Shown here: positions 9,299 through 17,701 of the stretch, one piece after another
How positions within the stretch are numbered: the stretch's first letter is position 1
How the letters are laid out: each line of letters opens with the position of its first letter
The notes under the pieces: generated by a model
The model's input: only the letters and a program-made list of their open reading frames with translations
Database searches by the model: none
Told to the model about the DNA's origin: nothing
Assembly: GCA_944326365.1 (NCBI GenBank)
Contig: CALVDR010000002.1
Location: 99,715-163,714, forward strand
Origin: an uncultured Bacteroidales bacterium
GTDB lineage: Bacteria; Bacteroidota; Bacteroidia; Bacteroidales; UBA932
Reading direction: 5' to 3'
Length of the DNA: 64,000 nucleotides
Translations under genes and position numbers: made by a program

Positions 9299-9373
9299 GG
9301 TCCCATAGCTCAGTTGGTTAGTAGCACCTGACTCATAATCAGGGGGTCACAGGTTCAAGCCCTGTTGGGACCA
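9299..9373 (+). tRNA. tRNA with CAU anticodon, probably elongator tRNA-Met
   Basis: The cloverleaf is clear. The acceptor arm GGTCCCA pairs with TGGGACC. The D arm starts GCTCAGTTGG, the anticodon stem CCTGA/TCAGG encloses the loop CTCATAA, and the T arm is ACAGG-TTCAAGC-CCTGT. The discriminator base is A and CCA is not encoded. The D stem has one weak C-T position. A CAU anticodon also fits tRNA-Ile2 with lysidine or an initiator; the absence of the initiator GGG/CCC anticodon stem rules out the initiator, and elongator Met is my preference. Confidence 0.9.
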
Positions 9374-9403
9374 CGGAAACGGCCACAGACGGCCTTTATG
9401 ATG

Positions 9404-9435
9404 AAGCACTTACATGAAAATGCAGGTGCTTTTTT
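9404..9435 (+). terminator. Terminator of the RNA/tRNA unit
   Basis: The stem arms 9404-9415 and 9420-9431 pair with one wobble and one mismatch around a gaaa loop and are followed by a T run to 9435. It ends the transcription unit that starts at 8977 and separates it from the AT-rich island. Between 9436 and 9606 I see only AT-rich sequence and no gene. Confidence 0.85.
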
Positions 9436-9606
9436 CGTATCTAACAGTGTCTCTTAACGCACTGACGGTCTGCTTTGACAGGTTTGAGACGGATTCATGT
9501 AAACCGAGATATAAAGAAACAGCATTCTTATTGCCATTGCAAAATATATTTCCAAGGCTAATGAACAAATTACTTGGTAATTTATCATTAATTTGAATTC
9601 TTTCCG

Positions 9607-9614
9607 TATCTTTG
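9607..9614 (+). promoter_or_regulatory. -7 box of the AbiE promoter
   Basis: TATCTTTG at 9607-9614 matches the Bacteroidota -7 consensus, about 33 bp ahead of the chosen AbiEi start. The -33 element is weak. AbiEi-type antitoxins usually repress their own promoter; a possible operator lies in the AT-rich flanks but cannot be defined here. Confidence 0.6.
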
Positions 9615-9647
9615 CATTTGAAAAATCGTCAAAATTTCAAAGGTGAT

Positions 9648-10256
9648 ATGACAAATGAATATTCTATAGATAGTACTACTCTCAAGCAACGTATAGAAAC
9701 GATGCCTGAAGATTGTATCCTGTTTCGTTCAGACTTCCCTGAATATCACACTGAATTTGTTGGTAGTATTTTGACTGAATTGACAAATGAAGGTACACTT
9801 GTTAAAATTGCACATGGAATATATACCAAGCCAAGAAAAAGTCGATTCGGTATTGTACTTCCTTCGGTCGATAAAGTTGTACAGGCAATTGCAGTCCGAG
9901 ATAACGCAAAAGTGTTACCATCAGGCATGACTGCATTGAATTTATTAGGGCTATCGACTCAAGTACCGATGAATTACACATTCCTGACTACTGGAAGTGA
10001 AAGAACAATAATTATATCAAATAGGAAAGTAGTATTAAAACGAGGTGTCCCCAAAAACTTCTGTTATAGAACTCGTCTTATTTCACTACTTGTTCAAGCG
10101 CTTAAGGCTCTGAAAAAGGAGAATATAGGAGAAGGTGAATTGAATATAATTCGACAATTGGTATCTAAGGAAACAGATAGGGAGACTTTAATCAAAGATG
10201 TAGATATGATGCCTGCATGGATGAAACGAATTATAAAACCAATGCTAACCGCATAA
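9648..10256 (+). CDS. AbiEi-type antitoxin (DUF6088-like) of a type IV toxin-antitoxin pair
   Basis: 202 residues from the ATG at 9648. A TTG 36 bases earlier keeps the frame open but lies inside the -7 box, so I reject it as start. An N-terminal winged-helix region (~20-75, with VKIAHGIYTKPRKS) is followed by the C-terminal domain of AbiEi antitoxins (PSGMTALNLLGL, then TTGSERTI). The family acts as antitoxin and autorepressor to AbiEii nucleotidyltransferases, which in other species give phage abortive infection. The toxin gene follows 14 bp later. The region is clearly AT-rich compared with its flanks, a sign of transfer. Confidence 0.88.
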   Translation: MTNEYSIDSTTLKQRIETMPEDCILFRSDFPEYHTEFVGSILTELTNEGTLVKIAHGIYTKPRKSRFGIVLPSVDKVVQAIAVRDNAKVLPSGMTALNLLGLSTQVPMNYTFLTTGSERTIIISNRKVVLKRGVPKNFCYRTRLISLLVQALKALKKENIGEGELNIIRQLVSKETDRETLIKDVDMMPAWMKRIIKPMLTA

Positions 10257-10270
10257 AAGGAACTTAAATT

Positions 10271-11296
10271 ATGGGAAAACTGTGGTTAAACAATGAGATA
10301 GTGGACCGTTTAGCAATGTTACAGCAGACGGAGGTTGGACATCCTGGCGTTAATCAGGTAGCTATAGAAAAGGACTGGTGGGTAACAGTTACGCTGAAGG
10401 TATTATTCCAAACAGATTGCCGTGATTCTTTGATATTCAAAGGCGGAACATCGTTGTCAAAAGGTTTTAATATCATAGAGCGTTTCTCTGAAGACATTGA
10501 TTTGGCAATCAATCATTCGTTCTTTGGTATTGATGGAACAAGTAAAAGTCAGCGGGAGAAATTACGCAAAAAGGCACGAGCATATATTCACGAGACCCTT
10601 TCTTCACAATTAGATGCCCGTTTGAAAGAAATGGGAGTTTCTGGTTACAGTATAGAGAATGTATCTCAAGAACAAGATAAAAATGGAGAATGGAGACTAA
10701 TAGATTCGGACAAAGATCCTAGTGTAATTCTATTGCACTACCCGTCAATTCTTGAAGATTCAATAAATTATATTCCTCCTCGTGTAAAGATAGAAATCAG
10801 TTGCCTTTCAATGGATGAGCCAACAGAGATACGACACATAAGTTCTTTGATAGGCGATAGTTTTGATGGCGAAGATGCTGATGCTGAAAGTTTTGTCAGG
10901 ACTGTAGTTCCGACTCGTACATTCCTTGAGAAGCTGTTTCTTTTGGCGGAAGAATTCCAAAAAGAAAAACCACGGAGCGTACGAATGTCACGACATCTGT
11001 ATGATTTGGAAAAGTTGATGGATACAGAATATGGAGAAGAAGCTTTGTCGAATCGAAAACTTTATGATGCCATTGTTCAACATCGTAAAACTTATAATGC
11101 TTTGAAGTATGTAAACTATGATTTACATGCCCCATCAACCATCAACTTTATGATACCGGAATCGGCTATAGAAGCATGGCGAGATGATTATGCCGATATG
11201 AGGCGTTTCTTTATTTATGGCAAATCCTTAGAGTTTGATGCGCTTATGCAGAAAATGGCAGAGCTGCATGAAAGAGTTAGAGCTATAAAAATTTAG
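10271..11296 (+). CDS. AbiEii/AbiGii-type nucleotidyltransferase toxin
   Basis: 341 residues. The nucleotidyltransferase signature is intact: FKGGTSLSKG at 56-65 and SEDIDLAI at 73-80 with the two acidic residues Asp75 and Asp77. AbiEii enzymes transfer nucleotides, in studied cases to tRNA acceptor ends, and halt growth when the antitoxin is lost. The start at 10271 has an aaaggaa stretch ~10 bases upstream. Paired with the antitoxin at 9648-10256, it looks complete and probably active. It stands beside a tRNA gene, a frequent entry point for such islands. Confidence 0.92.
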   Translation: MGKLWLNNEIVDRLAMLQQTEVGHPGVNQVAIEKDWWVTVTLKVLFQTDCRDSLIFKGGTSLSKGFNIIERFSEDIDLAINHSFFGIDGTSKSQREKLRKKARAYIHETLSSQLDARLKEMGVSGYSIENVSQEQDKNGEWRLIDSDKDPSVILLHYPSILEDSINYIPPRVKIEISCLSMDEPTEIRHISSLIGDSFDGEDADAESFVRTVVPTRTFLEKLFLLAEEFQKEKPRSVRMSRHLYDLEKLMDTEYGEEALSNRKLYDAIVQHRKTYNALKYVNYDLHAPSTINFMIPESAIEAWRDDYADMRRFFIYGKSLEFDALMQKMAELHERVRAIKI

Positions 11297-11341
11297 TTTT
11301 AAGAAACTGTTGAGAAAATAAAATTTACAATATATAAAAAT

Positions 11342-11572
11342 ATGTATATTTCTCATATAAAAATAAAAGGATTCCGCAATTTTAAAGATTCGGACATCGA
11401 ATTTAATGATGGCCTCAATGTTCTAATAGGTCATAACAATGCTGGAAAAACAAACTTACTGAAGGCATTACAATTGGTAATAGAGCCACATTATAGATAC
11501 AGGAGAGGAAGAAGATTCAAAGGGCTTTGTTGCTGTTTGAAACGGAGGACAAGATACCTCATCATTATATAA
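11342..11572 (+). pseudogene. N-terminal stump of an OLD-type AAA ATPase/nuclease
   Basis: The first ~50 residues are an SMC/OLD-like ATPase start: MYISHIKIKGFRNF, then a Walker A loop GHNNAGKTN at about 35-43 and LLKALQLVIEP. After about position 11493 the frame runs out of register through the neighbouring toxin gene and stops at 11572, so homology ends after the P-loop. Full family members have 500 residues or more (ATPase plus TOPRIM). The break coincides with the lost start of the HigB-like gene, so one deletion probably fused the two remnants. Confidence 0.8.
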
Positions 11573-11763
11573 AGTTCATTCGGGACGGGATTTATGAGTT
11601 CAGAGTAAACTATGGCAACAATGAGTTCCGGCTGTTCTTTACATACGACGGAGATACGATAGTGATTTTGTTCAACTGTTTCAAGAAAAAGACACAGAAA
11701 ACCCCGAAAAGCGAGATAGACAAGGCTGTGAAACTAAAGAATGAATATTATGAAAGCAAATGA
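11497..11763 (+). pseudogene. HigB/Gp49-like (RelE-fold) toxin lacking its N terminus
   Basis: The remaining frame gives about 88 residues after a stop at 11494-11496: KIQRALLLFETEDKIP, IRDGIYEFRV, FRLFF and KKKTQKTPKSEIDKA, the usual core and C terminus of phage-derived Gp49/HigB toxins. The family's first ~20-25 residues and start codon are missing; the only start-like codons left are TTGs at 11527 and 11530. The 3' end overlaps the antitoxin gene by ~20 bp as in normal higBA pairs. The toxin is probably inactive, although a short product from TTG cannot be excluded. Confidence 0.78.
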
Positions 11764-12043
11764 CATTTACGATGTAAGTGCAGAACTTGAACAGGAGTTC
11801 GGGGCAAAAGGTACACCACAGAGGGAAGCAGCGATAAACCATGCGTGGGAGGAGTACAATGCCCAGATTCTTTTGGATGCAAGAAAAAATGCAGGACTTA
11901 CACAGGCAGAACTTGCACAGCGCATCGGAGCGGACAAAGGCTATATTTCCAGAGTAGAACGAGGTTTGACAATCCCCACTGTTGCAACACTCTACAAGAT
12001 AGCGGCAGCAATGGGAATGACAGTGGAACTTCGCCCGATATAA
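11741..12043 (+). CDS. HigA-like XRE-family antitoxin
   Basis: 100 residues from the ATG at 11741; a second ATG at 11750 is equally usable. The helix-turn-helix covers about 45-98, with AGLTQAELAQRIGADKGYIS, a second helix region ERGLTIPTV and an MTVELRP tail. It is intact and in frame, overlapping the end of the damaged HigB-like gene. Such antitoxins bind the toxin and repress their own operon. Kept without a whole toxin, it may act as a repressor or as an antidote to toxins encoded elsewhere. It ends the AT-rich island; 12044-12116 shows no feature and no copy of the tRNA 3' end. Confidence 0.88.
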   Translation: MNIMKANDIYDVSAELEQEFGAKGTPQREAAINHAWEEYNAQILLDARKNAGLTQAELAQRIGADKGYISRVERGLTIPTVATLYKIAAAMGMTVELRPI

Positions 12044-12116
12044 TGTTTTGTAGGGCAATTAAGACAATTCAATTTATTGATTTACAATTATATTACTTTA
12101 TGTTTAACCCGACTTT

Positions 12117-14321
12117 TCAACACCTCATGCGCCTGATTACGATGATGCAGCCGGCTGCAATAAGAAGAGCCGTCAGCACCCATTTGAAAATCAGGGACAC
12201 GATTTCCGCATCGGACGGAGACAGCGCTATATTGTTGTCGACAGGAGCAGGACGCCGCACATCTACCGGATAGCGTGCATCCGACAGCCAGTTGAAGATG
12301 CCTTTGCAGAAAAACGAATTGATGGAGGAAAGATTTTTCCTCGACACTGTCATCTCCATGTTCCCGAGACAGTCGGCATCGCCGAGTACTATGATTCTCT
12401 GCTCTTTACCGTTCACATCGCGCGACAAAGCCAGGGCAAGGCTCCGGGTGCCGTCAGGAGTCAGCAAAAGCGGCACTGCCTCCCATTCCGGAGACATGAC
12501 ATAGTCCAAGGCCGTACATCCCGGCATGGTCACGGCATATCCCGGAGGGAACATGTACGACAGAGCCGGACCATAAAAAGAAACGACGGCAGGCACTAAC
12601 TCCGGAGCATAATCCGTATCCTCGCAGAGAATTTCACCGGGTATGACACTCACGTCCATATACTCTAACAAAGCGGCCACATTCTTCTCGCCTCCAGGCT
12701 CTATTGCGACAAGCATGTTGCCGCCACGGTCCAAATGACTGAAAACATAATCCATATCAGCCCCTCCGAGTTCCGACTCGGGATCAGCCACGACCAGAAT
12801 ATCGGACACGGCGAGAGAATTCTGCTGCCGTGGGTCGACGGTAAAGATGTCGAAACCATTATTCACGAGAGCATTGCGGCCGGCCTTCGAAGTGGAAAAT
12901 CCGGCATATCCTTCATCTGAAATACTGTAGACATCCCGCTCTCCATGCCCGGTCATGACCCCGAGCGTTATCGGCGGCTCAAGGAGCCGTCTGACAGCCG
13001 CGGATATCTCCTGCTCTTCCGGGATTCGCGTGAAGTCATCGAACATTCTCAGGAAAGTCTGCTTCCCGCCGCTGCTTTCCAGCAGCTTGACGACGGTATT
13101 GTTCTCCGGAACAAGATCTACCCTGGCCCTTATCTCCTCGGGCGTGAGCACCTTTCGCCATGGGATACCGAATCCCTTGGCGAACTTCTGTGCCAGTTCC
13201 AATACAGGCATTGCACCTTCGGTGCCATAATCCTCGTTCGCATACGGCTCGTCATAAAAATAGACGTATTCCATGTTTATGTCCGGCTTGAACCTCATGA
13301 ACTGCTTGTAGCGCTTGATATCGTCATTTATGGACGACGGCGCTCCCAACCACGCGCTGTAATCGCTGAGGTTTACGTATGTCGTGATATCGAGAGGGCC
13401 TTCGAGCCTTTCTATCAGCTCCCGGCTCGTATCGGTAATGGTATTGTCGTCATTGCGTGTAGCATCATAATACACGGTCAGCCAAGGATTCGACGTCAGC
13501 ACGCCTACAATCAGGACTATGACCGTGCTTCCTACGTATTTGGCCGCACACAGCCATTTATTCCTGTCTCTTCTGTACTGGAGCAGAAAAACGCTGAATG
13601 ACAGGAACAGGCCGATCACAAGGATGAAATATGCCACATCCTCGGATGATACGAGACCCTCGATCAGGGCATCCGCACGTCCGGAAATGGAAGCCCAGTA
13701 AGTCGCAGGCCTGAGGAATTCCACATTCTGTCCCAAGGAGCCGAGCTGCTCCAGGAACGAGAACGCGCCGAGTGTCAAAAGCGCGGCCACTATCTGATAC
13801 CCGGTGAGCGCCGACATGAAGAGACCTATCGCCGAATAGGCGCACAAAGTCAGATACACCCCGCACAGCCCGCTTATTATCAGACCGAAATCGATGTTGC
13901 CCACCGTAAAGGCTGCAAATATTACCCCTGGGAGGAGCACCGCAGTCAGAATCGCGGAAAATATGGCCATTGACCTGAATTTCCCGAAAATTATCTGGAA
14001 CGGCGTCACAGGAGAAGAATACAGGAGCTTGATGGAGCCGCTGCTGATTTCCTTGCTCATCAGCCCCATCGTTACTATCGGCATATAAAGATAGAGATAG
14101 TTCAGGACCGAAGGGAACAGTCCTCTTATTCCTGAAAAAAGCTCTTTCGATATGTTCGGTACCATCCCGTACATATCCTGGTCGTTCGCTATGCCCAACA
14201 GATTCGACGTGAAATTAGAATATGCCTGAAAACTGAAAAGCACAATTACGAGCCAGGCCACCGGAGAAAAAAACAGCTGGGCGGTTTCGGCCCGGGTTAT
14301 AGCTTTAATCTGTCTTATCAT
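12117..14321 (-). CDS. ABC exporter permease fused to a GldG-like domain
   Basis: 734 residues. Residues ~1-250 form an ABC-2 type permease with about six membrane helices (N terminus MIRQIKAITRAE), comparable to GldF. After a further helix near 260-280 comes a large extracytoplasmic GldG-like domain (~285-700; VYYDATRNDDNTITDTSRELI is its start) and a last membrane helix before the C terminus. In most gliding bacteria GldF and GldG are separate; here they are one polypeptide. The start overlaps the ATPase stop by 4 bp. It is the last gene of the TonB-receptor operon, so it probably serves that uptake or envelope system rather than gliding. Stop TGA at 12119-12117. Confidence 0.85.
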   Translation of the reverse strand: MIRQIKAITRAETAQLFFSPVAWLVIVLFSFQAYSNFTSNLLGIANDQDMYGMVPNISKELFSGIRGLFPSVLNYLYLYMPIVTMGLMSKEISSGSIKLLYSSPVTPFQIIFGKFRSMAIFSAILTAVLLPGVIFAAFTVGNIDFGLIISGLCGVYLTLCAYSAIGLFMSALTGYQIVAALLTLGAFSFLEQLGSLGQNVEFLRPATYWASISGRADALIEGLVSSEDVAYFILVIGLFLSFSVFLLQYRRDRNKWLCAAKYVGSTVIVLIVGVLTSNPWLTVYYDATRNDDNTITDTSRELIERLEGPLDITTYVNLSDYSAWLGAPSSINDDIKRYKQFMRFKPDINMEYVYFYDEPYANEDYGTEGAMPVLELAQKFAKGFGIPWRKVLTPEEIRARVDLVPENNTVVKLLESSGGKQTFLRMFDDFTRIPEEQEISAAVRRLLEPPITLGVMTGHGERDVYSISDEGYAGFSTSKAGRNALVNNGFDIFTVDPRQQNSLAVSDILVVADPESELGGADMDYVFSHLDRGGNMLVAIEPGGEKNVAALLEYMDVSVIPGEILCEDTDYAPELVPAVVSFYGPALSYMFPPGYAVTMPGCTALDYVMSPEWEAVPLLLTPDGTRSLALALSRDVNGKEQRIIVLGDADCLGNMEMTVSRKNLSSINSFFCKGIFNWLSDARYPVDVRRPAPVDNNIALSPSDAEIVSLIFKWVLTALLIAAGCIIVIRRMRC

Positions 14322-15256
14322 ATAGCAGGACTGTTTGAAAGATATTCGAAAATGTCATCGGCGGAAGGCGTTTCCTTCATGATTTCGTGCAGCATCCATC
14401 CTTCTTCTACCGATGCTCTGACCAGATTTTCGCAGACGGTGTCGGAATCTCCGGAAAAAGATATTCTCACGGTATCGTGCCTGTCCGGCAATATTTCCGA
14501 TCCTGTGACACCAGGAATCCGGACGAGACGCTCGTGCGACGGGAGAGCGGCCCCCGTAAGCAGCACGGACGTCGGCTTGATGATACTGTTGAACGTCTCT
14601 ATCGACCCGTCGAAAACGGTCTGCCCGTGAGCTATCATGATTATCTGCCTGCAGCACATCTGCACCTCATGCAGGATATGCGTGGAAAGAAGCACCATGC
14701 AGTTCGAGGATATCTCCTCTATCAGTTTCCTGATTTCGATGATCTGGGTAGGGTCCAGACCGTTGGTCGGCTCATCCAAAACGATGAACGACGGAGTATG
14801 GATGATGGCCTGGGCGATTCCGACCCGCTGCTGGTATCCTCCCGACAGGTTTTTTATAAGCCGTTTGCGGAAATGCGTTATCCCGCATTTCTCCATGGCT
14901 CGCTCCACGGCCCGACGTTCATCCTTCACCTCCCGCAGACGCGCAGCGTATCGCAGATATTCTTCGATGCTCAGATCCGGAAGCAGCGGCGGCTTCTGCG
15001 GCAGGAATCCCAACCTCTGCTTCGCTTCTTCCGGAGAAGAGGCTATCGTATACCCGTTTATGCTGACGGAGCCGGATGTAGGAGTAAGCACTCCGCATAT
15101 AATATTCATAAGCGTAGACTTCCCTGCACCGTTCGCGCCGAGCAGTCCTATCGTATTATGCCCGGAAAGTTCGAGGCAGACATCGTCCAAAGCCTTTTGC
15201 GTGCCGTAGCAATGCGTGATATGGTCTATCTTTATCTCGATATCCTCAGTCTGCAT
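14318..15256 (-). CDS. ABC transporter ATP-binding protein (GldA/NatA type)
   Basis: 312 residues. Walker A is LLGANGAGKST (38-48), the signature LSGGYQQRVGIAQA is near 140-153 and Walker B is FIVLDEPTNGLDP near 162-174. An extra C-terminal domain of about 90 residues is typical of ATPases that pair with ABC-2 permeases such as the next gene. It overlaps the ChaN gene by 11 bp upstream and the permease by 4 bp downstream, so the three are translationally linked. The substrate is unknown. Confidence 0.93.
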   Translation of the reverse strand: MQTEDIEIKIDHITHCYGTQKALDDVCLELSGHNTIGLLGANGAGKSTLMNIICGVLTPTSGSVSINGYTIASSPEEAKQRLGFLPQKPPLLPDLSIEEYLRYAARLREVKDERRAVERAMEKCGITHFRKRLIKNLSGGYQQRVGIAQAIIHTPSFIVLDEPTNGLDPTQIIEIRKLIEEISSNCMVLLSTHILHEVQMCCRQIIMIAHGQTVFDGSIETFNSIIKPTSVLLTGAALPSHERLVRIPGVTGSEILPDRHDTVRISFSGDSDTVCENLVRASVEEGWMLHEIMKETPSADDIFEYLSNSPAI

Positions 15257-16169
15257 AAGTCCTTGTCATTGAGAGTGGAACAACCACGACATAGTCCGCA
15301 CGCCCCTTTTCTATCTTCGCTTTCGCAGGGTCCTCCGCTTCCTCGACGGACACGGTGGAAATTTTTGTCCCCGGAGCATATTTTCTGATATAATACGCTA
15401 TTGCAGAATGATATGCAGAATGGAGTTCCCCCTGAAAATGGAAGAAAGTCTGGTCATCCTCACGGTTTTCAGTGATGAAATATGCCATGGTCGCATCTTT
15501 CAACGCCTGGGCATCCACGAGATTCCGCACATCGCTCTTTTTGGCAGGCATGCCGCCCATATTCTTAAAGAAATCGGCCACATACTCATAAAGCCGGTCT
15601 TCATAATCCACCTCTATAGGAAGCGGAGCCATATAAGAATAGGCTGCCGTATCGAGCGAATCCAGAATGCCCAACCCCATTTTCGAAACCATATTGGCAT
15701 ACTTGCGGGGTACGTTCGTGGCGATGAACGGAATCCTGTTCCCGGCGGCGAACTCCAATACCGGCTTATAATCCGTATCGAAATTCGGCCACAGTCTCGA
15801 GTTAGCCACATAGGTATCCATATCCATCAGGGAATCGAGCACGAATTCGTCCAACGTCAGCTGATTGTCGCACTCCCACATCTCGGCGCCGATTACGAGC
15901 CCGTCGCCTTTCAAATCATAAAGATCCTTCGCGATATTGAGTTCCATCCAGTGCGAAATCGGATCATTGTGCATTTCTCCGAAAAGGATGACATCCGATC
16001 TTGAAATATCCTGCATCATCTTTTCGTACGAAACCGGCGTTCCGTTACCGTTATAAATCACGAAAGCGTCAAGTCCGGTCATACCGGATGCGTTGCTGCA
16101 GGATAAAAACGCCCCTGCGGACAACAATGTAGCCAAGACGGCTGCCGCCGCCGAAAAACCTTTGCTCAT
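15246..16169 (-). CDS. ChaN family lipoprotein (haem-binding/Tiki-like)
   Basis: 307 residues with a signal peptide and a likely lipobox ending FLSC (Cys24), so it is probably a lipoprotein, unlike its paralogue at 4394-5266. The signature GEMHN lies at 64-68, followed by IGAEMWE, TNVPRKYA and QALKDATMAYF. Both copies share the MAPLPI motif in mid-protein. The gene lies 2 bp after the barrel gene and overlaps the ATPase gene by 11 bp. In the known iron-regulated ChaR/ChaN-type loci the family is tied to haem uptake; that role is inferred here. Confidence 0.88.
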   Translation of the reverse strand: MSKGFSAAAAVLATLLSAGAFLSCSNASGMTGLDAFVIYNGNGTPVSYEKMMQDISRSDVILFGEMHNDPISHWMELNIAKDLYDLKGDGLVIGAEMWECDNQLTLDEFVLDSLMDMDTYVANSRLWPNFDTDYKPVLEFAAGNRIPFIATNVPRKYANMVSKMGLGILDSLDTAAYSYMAPLPIEVDYEDRLYEYVADFFKNMGGMPAKKSDVRNLVDAQALKDATMAYFITENREDDQTFFHFQGELHSAYHSAIAYYIRKYAPGTKISTVSVEEAEDPAKAKIEKGRADYVVVVPLSMTRTYAD

Positions 16170-16171
16170 AA

Positions 16172-17701
16172 TCAGAAAAAAATACTTATGGATAATTGTG
16201 CTGTGTTGAAATTCCGTTTTGAGACGAGACTCATGTCTCTCGAATATTTGGCGCCTACGGCAATGATGTTGTTCTTCCCTGTCGGGATATCGACATCGAT
16301 GCCGGCAGAAAAGCCGGCAATGTCTTCATCATACCATTCGCTCAATGGGATGCCTATGTATTCCGTATAAATATTTCCGGTATTTGCGGCAGCCCCGGGG
16401 CTGTGGGAAACAGAAAGCCCGGTCACGTAGCTGCCGGCAGCGGATATCCCCGCATATACGCGTCCTATGCTGAAACCGGTCTGCACTTTCAGGAACGCAT
16501 CAGCCGCAGAATGTCCGAACCGGTAATTGTAGTTTTTGTCCTGTCTGTTCTCCGACAGATATCCTGCTCCGGCCATTACCGATTCGAGGACCGGCATTCC
16601 GGGCCTCCACTCAAGGGAAACATCGGCCGTCAGAGCATTGTAGTTATAATTCCGGATATACACCGAGGAAGAGTTGTTCCATGATTTTCCGGAACCTGTC
16701 GTCATACCGGCATTGCCGCGCAGATGCAGGGAGGATCTGCCGAGAAAAAGAGATTCGGAGAAAGTAACCTGATGCTTCATGTAGCGGTAATCGGTCCAGC
16801 GCTGCTGCCTCTTGGCAGACTGGATACCCTGCTGATACCATCCGTCGTTTCCGGAACAGAAATCGTACGCCACGGAAAACTCGTTCCTGTCGTTCTTCTG
16901 CAGCCACTGTGCAAACGCCCCGGGAGCATTTTCGATCCAAGCCATATTGTTCAGCAAATCGGACAGATATGTTCCGAGACCGTTTATCAGATAAATGGTA
17001 AAATCAGGGCCGCTCGAGTAAATCGTACTGAATCCGGGCTTCTCCTTGGCATGCAGCCAGCCCGCTCCGAGACTGAAGACATGGCCTGAAGGCAGGCTGC
17101 AGGAAGCCGCTATTCTCAGATCGATGTTGAGCGTAGTCTGGGCATTCCTCACATCGTTCTTGCGGAAAGACATATCCCCGGTATAGACCGCTGAAGCCCC
17201 TGCAGACCAGCGTGTGCCGAACTTTCTCGCTGCTGCGGCCGTCAGTCCGTACTTCTGGATATTCCATTTCGTCCCAGGATTCTTGCAGAAATAGAAAGAC
17301 GGGGAGCCATTGTTCCTGAGACGGTATGAAAGATTGGCGCGGACGCTGTCTGCCTGCCCGTTTTCATAGACGAAACTGCCGCTGAACACCCATTTGTTGT
17401 CCGGAAACCGGACAATGGATTCGGTATACACACGTCCCGTCAGCAGGCCGTCGCAAGTCTGCGGATGATGCAGTTTCCCGTCTTCGTAGTCGCCTTCGAG
17501 ACTGATTTCCGCATATGTCGGATACTCCCACCATGTCAGCATGGACGGGTTATCCCCGTAAACATAACGGTACTGTGTCCCGAAAAACTCCCTTTCAGCC
17601 CTGTCCGGAACAGACAAGGTATCCGTATCCCGCATCCCCGCAGCATGCAGGGATACGGAAAGCAGACTGAAAAGCAATATGATTCTATATGAATTCATCA
17701 A
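16172..17701 (-). CDS. Outer-membrane beta-barrel protein (DUF6850-like)
   Basis: 509 residues with a signal peptide (1-20, cut near LHAAG) and alternating amphipathic strands throughout, ending in an aromatic pair (SISIFF) as in outer-membrane barrels. Its position after a DUF4876-type gene and before ChaN matches the barrel at 30147-31769, which is of similar size, and I assign both to the family I recall as DUF6850. It starts 4 bp inside the lipoprotein gene (ATGA). Role unknown; it may form a pore or surface scaffold for the neighbouring receptor. Confidence 0.75.
   Translation of the reverse strand: MMNSYRIILLFSLLSVSLHAAGMRDTDTLSVPDRAEREFFGTQYRYVYGDNPSMLTWWEYPTYAEISLEGDYEDGKLHHPQTCDGLLTGRVYTESIVRFPDNKWVFSGSFVYENGQADSVRANLSYRLRNNGSPSFYFCKNPGTKWNIQKYGLTAAAARKFGTRWSAGASAVYTGDMSFRKNDVRNAQTTLNIDLRIAASCSLPSGHVFSLGAGWLHAKEKPGFSTIYSSGPDFTIYLINGLGTYLSDLLNNMAWIENAPGAFAQWLQKNDRNEFSVAYDFCSGNDGWYQQGIQSAKRQQRWTDYRYMKHQVTFSESLFLGRSSLHLRGNAGMTTGSGKSWNNSSSVYIRNYNYNALTADVSLEWRPGMPVLESVMAGAGYLSENRQDKNYNYRFGHSAADAFLKVQTGFSIGRVYAGISAAGSYVTGLSVSHSPGAAANTGNIYTEYIGIPLSEWYDEDIAGFSAGIDVDIPTGKNNIIAVGAKYSRDMSLVSKRNFNTAQLSISIFF

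Noticed and set aside
9612..9647. In-frame TTG at 9612 as start of the AbiEi-type gene
   Set aside because: It lies inside the TATCTTTG promoter box, so it would precede the transcript start; the ATG at 9648 fits the family N terminus.
12044..12116. Attachment-site repeat of the tRNA 3' end at the far side of the island
   Set aside because: I searched this stretch for the T-arm and acceptor sequence and saw no copy; there is also no integrase gene, so integration at the tRNA stays unproven.
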